Source: CAZNNH01 sp964574335
GTDB lineage: Bacteria; Acidobacteriota; Vicinamibacteria; Fen-336
Assembly: GCA_964574335.1 (NCBI GenBank)
Contig: CAZNNH010000158.1
Span: forward strand, 1 to 14,931
DNA length: 14,931 nucleotides
Direction: 5' to 3'
Shown: positions 1 through 5,955 of the stretch, one piece after another
How the letters are laid out: each line of letters starts with the position of its first letter
How positions within the stretch are numbered: position 1 is the first letter of the stretch
The notes under the pieces: generated by a model
Told to the model about the DNA's origin: nothing
The model's database searches: none
Seen by the model: only the letters and a program-made list of their open reading frames with translations
Program-made: the position numbers and the translations under genes

Positions 1-1050
1 GGTGAACTTGCAGGCGTTCGAGATGAGGTTGAAGAGAATCTGCCGGGTGCGGGTGATGTCGGAGTGCATGGCCCCGGCTTCGTCGAGGCCCACGATCTCC
101 AGGCGGTTTTGGTTCTTCTCCACCAGGGTGACGACCGTGGCTCGGATCTCCTGGATCAGCTCCTTCAGCTCGAAGTCCTCGGCGAAGAGCTCGATCTTGC
201 CCGCCTCGATCTTCGACAGGTCGAGGATGTCGTTGATGAGCGCGAGCAGGTGCTTGCCGGCGCCGTTGATCTTCTTGAGGTCGGTCGCCATCTCCTCGAG
301 GCCGTCGTCCACGGCCTCCTCGGACAGCATCTCGGAGTAGCCGATGATGGCGTTCAGCGGGGTCCGCAGCTCGTGGCTCATGTTCGCCAGGAACGAGCTC
401 TTCGCCCGGTTGGCGGACTCGGCGGCGTTCTTGGACCGGACGATCTCCCGCTCCGCCTCCTTGAGCCGGCTGATGTCCATGGCCGCGCACAGGTAGCCGC
501 CGAGCTGCCGGTCGCTGCCGTGCATGGGGGTGATGGAAAGGCTCACCGGGAACTGGGAGCCGTCCTTGCGGACGTAGGTCCATTCGCCCTCGTGCCCCTT
601 GCCCTCCCTGGACAGCGCCGCGAGCAGCGGTCCCTCGACGGGGCGGCCGAGCCGTTCGGCCAGCCGCTCCCGCTGGGCCTGCAGCTCGGAGGAAAGATGG
701 AAGTCCTCGATGCAGTCGCGCCCGAGGACGTCTCGGGCGCGGTATCCGAGGAGGCGCTCGGCACCGCGGTTGAACATGATCAGCGTGCCGGCGGGATCGG
801 CGGCGACGATGGCGATCCGGGACGCCGCGTCGAGCACGGCCTGCTGGAGGACGTTCGCGACCTCCAGCCGCTGGAGGATGCGGGCCGTTTCCTCGAACTG
901 CTTGACCACTAGCTGGGCGGTGAAATCCGCGGACTGACGCGAGACCCGCACCTCCTGGCGGAGCACCTCGACCTCCGCCAGCGCCTGGCTCAGCCTATCG
1001 CCATCCATGGTGGGCATCCTCGGCGTTCCGAGCCGTACCTTGGTTCCCAT
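1..1050 (-). CDS. PAS-domain sensor histidine kinase, C-terminus cut by window edge
   Basis: Sensor kinase of a two-component system; 350 residues are in the window and the ATPase domain continues past the left edge. Seen: a charged, probably coiled-coil N-terminus (about 20-75), a PAS domain (about 75-195, with FNRGAERLLGY and a PAC-like segment WTYVRKDGSQFPVS), a HisKA dimerisation domain with phospho-acceptor H226 in NMSHELRTPLNAIIGYSE, and the ATPase N-box around N341/N345 (FNLISNACKFT). No transmembrane segment is visible, so it is probably cytosolic. I chose the ATG at 1050 because AGAGG lies 9 nt upstream and the preceding protease stop ends 3 bp away; ATGs at 1017 and 1008 are in frame but less favoured. 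Tight linkage to the hydrogenase genes recalls HoxJ/HupT kinases of H2-sensing systems, but the signal sensed and the cognate regulator are unknown. Confidence 0.9.
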   Translation of the reverse strand, partial: MGTKVRLGTPRMPTMDGDRLSQALAEVEVLRQEVRVSRQSADFTAQLVVKQFEETARILQRLEVANVLQQAVLDAASRIAIVAADPAGTLIMFNRGAERLLGYRARDVLGRDCIEDFHLSSELQAQRERLAERLGRPVEGPLLAALSREGKGHEGEWTYVRKDGSQFPVSLSITPMHGSDRQLGGYLCAAMDISRLKEAEREIVRSKNAAESANRAKSSFLANMSHELRTPLNAIIGYSEMLSEEAVDDGLEEMATDLKKINGAGKHLLALINDILDLSKIEAGKIELFAEDFELKELIQEIRATVVTLVEKNQNRLEIVGLDEAGAMHSDITRTRQILFNLISNACKFT

Positions 1051-1053
1051 CAC

Positions 1054-1479
1054 TCACCGCCTCTGGGTCCGAGCCAGCCGGAGGGCGACCTCCGCCGCCT
1101 CAGCCACGGTCTCGTCTGGGACTGCTCCCGCGGCACCAACCAGATGAATCCGGGGCAGGGGGGCCTCGGCCACGGCGGGCAGCACTCGAAGCAGGTAGGC
1201 CAGACCGTCGTCGTGCCCGTACCGGGGCTCCATCTGCTTCGCCGCCTCGACGGCGTCGAGGACGATCACCCCCCGGTCGCCCGCGTCGCCACTCAGAGAG
1301 TCGACCAGGACCACGGGGCCCTCACCCTCGACCAGGGGCAGCAGATCGAGCCCGGCCAGTCCCCCGTCGAGCAGCTCCACCCCGGGGGGCAGCGTCGAGC
1401 GGGCCAGGCGGTCGTACACCCGGGACCCGAGGTCGTCCTTCTCGGCCAGCCGGTTTCCGGCGCAGATGATCTTGCCCAT
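1054..1479 (-). CDS. NiFe hydrogenase maturation endopeptidase (HyaD/HupD family)
   Basis: Predicted to clip the C-terminal extension from the hydrogenase large subunit after nickel insertion, letting the active site close. The 141-residue protein begins MGKIICAGNRLAEKDDLG, matching the family's N-terminal GN-L-x-DD-G motif. Likely Ni-sensing ligands by alignment to HybD are D16, D60 (VVLVDSLSGD) and H89 (RYGHDDGLAYLL). The frame is open to an ATG at 1560, but that would overlap the large subunit by more than 60 bp and add 27 residues with no family counterpart, so I chose the ATG at 1479, 13 bp after the large-subunit stop. There is only a weak GAG-type ribosome site, suggesting coupling to upstream translation. 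Its presence agrees with the extension seen on the large subunit. Confidence 0.9.
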   Translation of the reverse strand: MGKIICAGNRLAEKDDLGSRVYDRLARSTLPPGVELLDGGLAGLDLLPLVEGEGPVVLVDSLSGDAGDRGVIVLDAVEAAKQMEPRYGHDDGLAYLLRVLPAVAEAPLPRIHLVGAAGAVPDETVAEAAEVALRLARTQRR

Positions 1480-1492
1480 GACGAGCCCGGTC

Positions 1493-3031
1493 TCAGACCC
1501 GGATCCGTCCCGACCGACCGTCCTTCCCGAAGGCGTGCACCGTGCAGACGAGACAGGCATCGTAGGAGCGCACGACGTGGCCGATCTCGACCGGGTTGTC
1601 GACGTCCTCGATGGGCGTCCCCAGCAGCGCCTGCTCCCAGGGTCCCCGGGCGCCCGAGGCGTCCCGCGGCGACCCGTTCCAGGCCGTTGGGGTGACGACC
1701 TGGTAGTGCCGGATCCTTCCCTCCTCGACCTTCACCCAGTGCCCGAGCGCCCCCCGGGCAGCCTGGGTGAGCCCGAAGCCCTCGCCCTCCTCGAAAGGCT
1801 GGGGAGCGCGATAGAGCTCGCCGCCGGTCGAGACGATCTCCTGCAGCCAGACATCCATGGGGCCCAGAAGCTCCGCCGGACGGACCAGACGCGCGAGCTC
1901 GCGGGAGAAGACGGTCGGACCTCCCTGCTGCGCCAGCAGGTCCACGAACAGCGGGCGCGCCGAGATCGCCATCTCGGCCAGGGGTCCGGTCTCGGCCGGC
2001 AGGTCGTCGTAGCGCGGCGCCTTGCACCACGAGTACTTCAGGCCCTCGGCCCCGGTGGCGTAGGGTCGGGTCTCACCCTGGAACGGGTGCCGGCCCCCCT
2101 CGTAGTCCTCGAACCAGGAGTGGGCCACGTGCTCGGCCACCTGGCCCTGGTCGAAGGGCCGGGGCTCGGCCCCGAAGGCGAGACCCGCCGGCACCAGCAT
2201 TGGGCCCTCTCCAAAGCCGGCGACCTTCGTGTCCCTGGGCAGGTCCAGGGCGCCGTAGCTGATGAAGTTGCCGTACCCTCTGCCGATCTCGCCCAGCCCC
2301 GTCTCCCGAGCGAACCGCACGAAGAACCCGAGGTCGCTCTCGCGGTGAGCCGGGCTCTCGTCGAGCCAGGCGTCCAGATCGGCGAGGCTCCCGACGTCCC
2401 GCCAGCGTTCCAGGGAGCATCCGAGGATGCGCGTCTCGTACCAGGATCGGAAGCCCGCGAGGATCTGCCGACACTCGAGGATGTCGCCGGGGTTGGGCAG
2501 GCAGACGACCCCGCCGGGGACCATGAAGGACGTGTGGGGCCACTGGCCACCGAGGATCGACATGATCTCGGGGATCTTCTTGGTCTCCCGGATGGTCTCG
2601 ATCACGGTCTCGCCCGCGTACGGCTTGTAGCGTCTCACCGCCTCCTGGTAGAGGGTGTGGAACCGGTACCGCGGGTTGGCGAAGTCCGGGAGGAACATGA
2701 GGCAACCGTGGCGGACGTCGCTCTGGATGTGCTCCGCCATCAGCGCGACGTTGCGGACTCGGATCCCGTTGTCCGGGACCTGGGCTCCGGCGATCATGTC
2801 CAAGGCCCTGGCCGCCGCCGTCAGATGGCACATGTTGCACAGACCGCAGATTCGGGGGGTGATCACCAGCCCGTCCATGGCCCCGCGGCCCACGAGGATC
2901 CTCTCGAAGCCGCGGAACATCGTGCCCGAGCTCCAGGCGTCCGTGACCACACCCTCTGTCACCTCCACCCGGATCTCCAGGTCCCCCTCGACCCTGTTGA
3001 GCGGCACGTTCAGGACGATGCTCTGGGCCAT
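1493..3031 (-). CDS. hupL: NiFe hydrogenase large subunit, Group 2 (HupL-like)
   Basis: Catalytic subunit carrying the Ni-Fe(CN)2CO centre that splits H2. The 512-residue protein has the N-terminal RVEGD motif (13-17), the L1 motif RICGLCNMCH with ligands C62 and C65 and H69, and the L2 motif DACLVCTVH with C493, C496 and H499. The usual DPC is DAC here. Thirteen residues (AFGKDGRSGRIRV) follow H499, the expected substrate of the adjacent protease. Segments such as LGGQWPHTSFMVPGGV and AARGALGHWVKVEEG closely resemble cyanobacterial HupL as I remember it, placing it in Group 2 and probably 2a. H2-sensing regulatory hydrogenases (2b) lack this extension, so an energy-conserving uptake enzyme is favoured. 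The ATG at 3031 has a strong AGGAGGGG ribosome site. Confidence 0.95.
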   Translation of the reverse strand: MAQSIVLNVPLNRVEGDLEIRVEVTEGVVTDAWSSGTMFRGFERILVGRGAMDGLVITPRICGLCNMCHLTAAARALDMIAGAQVPDNGIRVRNVALMAEHIQSDVRHGCLMFLPDFANPRYRFHTLYQEAVRRYKPYAGETVIETIRETKKIPEIMSILGGQWPHTSFMVPGGVVCLPNPGDILECRQILAGFRSWYETRILGCSLERWRDVGSLADLDAWLDESPAHRESDLGFFVRFARETGLGEIGRGYGNFISYGALDLPRDTKVAGFGEGPMLVPAGLAFGAEPRPFDQGQVAEHVAHSWFEDYEGGRHPFQGETRPYATGAEGLKYSWCKAPRYDDLPAETGPLAEMAISARPLFVDLLAQQGGPTVFSRELARLVRPAELLGPMDVWLQEIVSTGGELYRAPQPFEEGEGFGLTQAARGALGHWVKVEEGRIRHYQVVTPTAWNGSPRDASGARGPWEQALLGTPIEDVDNPVEIGHVVRSYDACLVCTVHAFGKDGRSGRIRV

Positions 3032-3129
3032 GATCCCCTCCTGCTAGAAGCAGCCTTGTCGGGCGCTCCGTCGCTGGCGGGGGACCGCAGCGCGCCTCCA
3101 AAGATGATCCCGGCGAGTCCTGATCCCAT
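3010..3129 (-). CDS. Possible 39-residue ORF between hupS and hupL
   Basis: Its ATG directly abuts the hupS stop (TGAATG), and it reads 39 codons in a different frame from hupL, ending 22 nt inside hupL. The peptide begins MGSGLAGIIFGGALRSPASD; the first 14 residues are small and hydrophobic and the rest is charged. A purine-rich GAGAGGAAG lies about 12 nt upstream, too far to be ideal. It fills the 98-bp gap between the two subunit genes. It may encode a small accessory peptide, serve only as a coupling ORF carrying ribosomes to hupL, or be chance in GC-rich DNA. I do not recognise it as any known hydrogenase partner. Confidence 0.25.
   Translation of the reverse strand: MGSGLAGIIFGGALRSPASDGAPDKAASSRRGSWPRASS
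3035..3042 (-). promoter_or_regulatory. Strong ribosome binding site for hupL
   Basis: AGGAGGGG on the minus strand ends 3 nt before the hupL ATG at 3031. It is the strongest Shine-Dalgarno-like sequence in the operon and fixes the start. It lies inside the 39-codon ORF that overlaps the start of hupL, so ribosomes translating that ORF would pass over it. Confidence 0.75.
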
Positions 3130-4068
3130 TCAGATGTCGGTCTTCCTCTCCCGCAGGCGACCAGGCGCCGCGGCGGCGGCGAGGCCCTTGTAGGCCATGT
3201 AGTGGGCACGGTTCATCCCCTCCGGGAGCTGCAGGGGTATGCCCTCGATGTTCCTGGTCTCGAAGAACGGATACTCCTGTGGAAAGTCCGGGTTGGTGCA
3301 CCCGAAGCAGGGGACGCCCACCCGCGTCTTCGACGACCGGCGGTTCCACAGGTGCTTGTTGCACACGCCGTGGGCCAGGGGTCCGTGGCATCCCCGGTGG
3401 AAGAACAGGCAGCCCCTCTCGCCGAAGCCCTCTTCCTCGACCCGGTACTCGTGGTACTCGCAGCGGGTGCAGCCCTGGTGGACCATGATGTTGTACCAGG
3501 CCAGCGGGCGCTGATAGGAGTCGAGCTCGATCTCGGCGCCCATGGCCAGGGCGGACAAAGCCCCCCGCACGACCTCGGGGTGACACGGGCAGCCCGGAAG
3601 GTTGATCACCGGCAGCCCCGAGGCTCCCCGGAAGCCCTCCCCGAGGAAGCCCCCTTTGTCCCGCTTGTGAAACTGCATCCCCGTGGCTTCGATGTCACCG
3701 TCCGCTCCGATGCCTCCGAAGCTGGCGCAGGTGCCGACGGCCAGGACGACGGAGGCCCTCCTCGCCAAGGCGGAGATCAAGTCCTTCTTGGGGCGACCCT
3801 GGTGGGTGTCGTACATTCCCGACCCGCCGGGCCCGCGCACCACCGCGCCCTCGACGCACAGGAGATCGAGCTTCTGCCGCCCCTCCAACAGCCCTTCGAC
3901 CAGCGCACGGTAGTCGCGGAGGGGATGGCTGGACAGCGACGGGTGCCAGAGGACCTCGACGTCGAGCCGCTGGCAGAGCTCCAACAGGTCGGGTGATTCG
4001 AGACTGAGCAGCGACATGGAGTCGCCGTCGCAGCCGCCACCGGAGATCCAGAACAGCGTCAAGGACAT
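3130..4068 (-). CDS. hupS: NiFe hydrogenase small subunit, Group 2 (HupS-like)
   Basis: Iron-sulfur subunit that passes electrons away from the Ni-Fe centre. The 312-residue protein has proximal-cluster residues C13 and D16 (GGGCDGDSMS), C114 (GTCASFGG) and C160 (LPGCPCHP); distal-cluster candidates H197, C200, C220 and C227; and medial-cluster candidates C236, C254 and C257 (GVPCFGCTNPDFP). The first site reads CxxD where most hydrogenases have CxxC, as in the Group 2 enzymes (cyanobacterial HupS has CxxN). There is no Tat signal peptide or C-terminal anchor, as expected for Group 2, so the enzyme should sit on the cytoplasmic side. The frame is open to 4212, but the ATG at 4068 has GAGGTG 4 nt upstream and matches the family N-terminus. 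It is the first gene of the operon. Confidence 0.95.
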   Translation of the reverse strand: MSLTLFWISGGGCDGDSMSLLSLESPDLLELCQRLDVEVLWHPSLSSHPLRDYRALVEGLLEGRQKLDLLCVEGAVVRGPGGSGMYDTHQGRPKKDLISALARRASVVLAVGTCASFGGIGADGDIEATGMQFHKRDKGGFLGEGFRGASGLPVINLPGCPCHPEVVRGALSALAMGAEIELDSYQRPLAWYNIMVHQGCTRCEYHEYRVEEEGFGERGCLFFHRGCHGPLAHGVCNKHLWNRRSSKTRVGVPCFGCTNPDFPQEYPFFETRNIEGIPLQLPEGMNRAHYMAYKGLAAAAAPGRLRERKTDI

Positions 4069-4137
4069 CGAGCACCTCGTTGGTCCGTGCTGGGCCTTCA
4101 GCGGCGAACCCGCCGCAGGGTGAGCCATCACATGATA

Positions 4138-4153
4138 CGCAAGACGGCTGCCG
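4138..4153 (-). promoter_or_regulatory. Candidate sigma-54 (-24/-12) promoter for the hydrogenase operon
   Basis: The minus strand reads CGGCAGCCGTCTTGCG, giving the invariant GG (4151-4152) and GC (4139-4140) ten bases apart, with the GGCA and TTGC cores of the sigma-54 consensus TGGCACG-N4-TTGCW. Mismatches occur at the first T, at the CG after GGCA and at the last base. Initiation about 12 nt downstream of the GC would leave a leader of roughly 60 nt before hupS. Several proteobacterial hydrogenase operons are sigma-54 dependent through NtrC-type regulators. Chance GG-N10-GC matches are common in GC-rich DNA, so support rests on position and the extra matching bases. Confidence 0.4.
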
Positions 4154-4345
4154 AACACCCGCCGGTCGGGCGCGCTTGACGTAACCGACTGAGAACAAAG
4201 AGATAGGACCATCAGCCCAGGCGGCGGGCGGGCGGCCGGACGCCGCCGCGACCGTGGCGCGGGTTGCTGGCGATGCCGCTCCTCGACCGGGCGCGGCGCT
4301 CCTCCAGCAGCGGCCGCTCGAGGCGACCTGAGTCAGGGTCGGGGC
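4154..4345. other. Upstream region of the hydrogenase operon, no gene
   Basis: About 190 bp between the candidate promoter and the transposase remnant. A GC-rich dyad is visible: GGCGGCG at 4220-4226 and CGCCGCC at 4241-4247, 14 bases apart and about 80 bp upstream of the -24 element. It could be an activator site or just GC bias; there is no T-tract, so it is not a simple intrinsic terminator. The stretch from about 4264 (plus strand, LLAMPLLDRARR) may be the frameshifted N-terminal part of the transposase remnant. Confidence 0.4.
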
Positions 4346-4609
4346 CAGCTCATCGCGGCAGCTACACCCAACTTGCTTGGCCTAGGCTATGTCCGGAGGG
4401 ATCGGTGGTCCGTGCCCAAGCTCTTGGAGTACTGCCGTTCCAAGGGGATCCTGCCGTCGGTGACTGATGAATGGGTTCGGCGCCTCCTGCGAGAGGGGCT
4501 GACGGCACAGCGGATTCGGACCTGGAAGACCTCCCAGGATCCTGAGTTCGACCGGAAGAATACGCATCCGCGAGGTTGGGCCGGTCGACTTGGAACAGCA
4601 CTAGGCTAG
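4346..4609 (+). pseudogene. IS630-like transposase remnant
   Basis: A plus-strand reading of 87 codons resembles the middle of the N-terminal DNA-binding half of IS630-family transposases. It contains RWSVPKLLEYCRSKGI (the usual 'WSL-KLA-YL' helix), EWVRRLLREGLTAQRIRTWK and TSQDPEFDRK (the usual 'TWK-S-DPDF--K'). The frame stops soon after, at 4607-4609, before any DDE catalytic residue, and no methionine start is near (the nearest alternative is TTG at 4373). An upstream piece around 4264 appears in another frame, suggesting frameshift decay. It converges on the exported-protein gene, and the two stop codons overlap. No terminal inverted repeats were recognised. Confidence 0.65.
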
Positions 4610-5787
4610 TTGCGCTGGGCGCTCCAGGTCCAGTCCTGTGTGTCGTGCGCCGCCACGAAACGCAAGGTCCCTGACATCGTGCCCGAGGTGTACGTTCCTT
4701 CATAGTGGAACTCCAGGGGGAGTCCCTCGACCACGACCTGAACCCGGAACCGAAGTGATCCGTTGCTGGCGGTGCCTTCACGGATCTCCCCTGAGATCTG
4801 GCCGGAATTGGGCTCGCAGGTTATGCCGGGCGCGCTCCATGAGATGAACTGGGAGTGCAGCTCTAGCTGGCCGGTCAGAGCCGGCGGATTGTGGGAGGAC
4901 CTGAGGGTCAACCGGTAGCCCCCGGCGCAGTTCCCTAGCGTGAGGGGGAAGGTGCCTTCTTGGACGCCCGACCACTGGCCTGTCAGCGACACGGGGGGCA
5001 CGGTGGTGGGGGGGGTGGTCGTCGGCGTGGTCGTGGGGCTGGTCGTGGGGCTGCTCGCGGTAGGTGTGCCCTGTGTGCCCTGTGCATCCTCGCCCCCACC
5101 GCCACCCGCGGCAACGGCGACGCCGGCCACGCCCGCGGCGGCAACCCCCCCGAGGATCAGGACCTTGCTCGAGATGCCCCCGGCCGCCGCGCCACTGCCA
5201 CCGCTCGCCTCTCCGGCGTTCGCTGCCCCTGCCGCCGTGGCGTTGCCGGCGGCCACCGCTCCCGCCGAAGAGAAGCCCGCCGGCACGAGCGGCGCGCCTT
5301 TGGGAGCGAGGACCTTCACGACGGCCTGGCCCAGCATCCCGGCGACCTTCTTGTCCCGACACGCCTCCGGACCGGCTTCCACCACCGGCGAGTGCTCCGC
5401 CGTGCGGCTCGACTCCGCCCCTTCTCCGATCACCTCGATGTAGTAGTCCAGGCCCGCGAGGTCGGGCTTGGGCTTGGGGAGGATCCCCGTGAAGGTCCCG
5501 CCTCGTGGCTCCATGGCCACCGAGTACCAGTCCCCGCCCCCAGCCGGGCGGAAGAGAAGTCGCGCGTTGCGGACGCTCCCGGCGGGGTCGAAGCGGGCCT
5601 CGAACGACGGGTGCTGGGCGGCGACGACGCAGCCGACCGGGTCGTGGTCGATGAGAATCGGAGCCCGGCTCGACCCGGCGCCCTGGCTCTGTTCGGTCGT
5701 GGCGGCCGGAGCCGCAGCGACCGTCAGCTCCGCGAGCGCCGCCACGGCGCACGCAACCACAAAGGAGCCACCTACCGAACGGATCAT
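4606..5787 (-). CDS. Exported modular protein of unknown function with a Thr/Pro linker
   Basis: I do not recognise the family. The 393-residue product has an N-terminal signal sequence (hydrophobic 8-28, likely cleaved near AAAPAA), then an Ig/fibronectin-like beta module (about 42-125, with ARLLFRPAGGGDWYSVAM and LDYYIEVIG), an Ala/Gly-rich stretch, and a hydrophobic probable membrane segment (208-228, KVLILGGVAAAGVAGVAVAA). A glycine run and a Thr/Pro linker (241-265) follow, then a C-terminal beta-rich domain (about 268-393, LTGQWSG...GTMSGTLRF) that recalls small lipocalin-like or beta-barrel modules. C287 and C324 could form a disulfide. The ATG at 5787 has GGAGGGGG 7 nt upstream; an in-frame ATG at 5835 lacks a ribosome site and would delay the signal sequence. 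It lies 168 bp downstream of the Ser/Thr kinase and may belong to the same regulon. Confidence 0.8.
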   Translation of the reverse strand: MIRSVGGSFVVACAVAALAELTVAAAPAATTEQSQGAGSSRAPILIDHDPVGCVVAAQHPSFEARFDPAGSVRNARLLFRPAGGGDWYSVAMEPRGGTFTGILPKPKPDLAGLDYYIEVIGEGAESSRTAEHSPVVEAGPEACRDKKVAGMLGQAVVKVLAPKGAPLVPAGFSSAGAVAAGNATAAGAANAGEASGGSGAAAGGISSKVLILGGVAAAGVAGVAVAAGGGGGEDAQGTQGTPTASSPTTSPTTTPTTTPPTTVPPVSLTGQWSGVQEGTFPLTLGNCAGGYRLTLRSSHNPPALTGQLELHSQFISWSAPGITCEPNSGQISGEIREGTASNGSLRFRVQVVVEGLPLEFHYEGTYTSGTMSGTLRFVAAHDTQDWTWSAQRN

Positions 5788-5955
5788 AGCCACCCCCTCC
5801 GAGAGAAACGGCCTCTCTACCCTTACGAACGACATCCCGCGTCAAAGGGGCTCAGAGGGGAGACGATTCCAGGCACGACAGAGGGCACCGACCGCCGACC
5901 CTGCCGGTTCAGGACCAGGGCAACCCCGATCCGGCGAACAGGACACGCCCGACCG

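Noticed and set aside
64..912. Long plus-strand open frame of 282 codons opposite the histidine kinase
   Set aside because: It is antisense to a clear PAS histidine kinase, has no recognisable motif, and is typical of shadow frames in GC-rich DNA.
1466..3193. 575-codon plus-strand open frame opposite hupL
   Set aside because: It mirrors the hydrogenase large subunit and shows no family motif; the minus-strand product has all Ni ligands.
4220..4247. GC-rich hairpin upstream of the hydrogenase as a terminator
   Set aside because: The stem is followed by no T-tract on either strand; kept only as a possible regulatory dyad.
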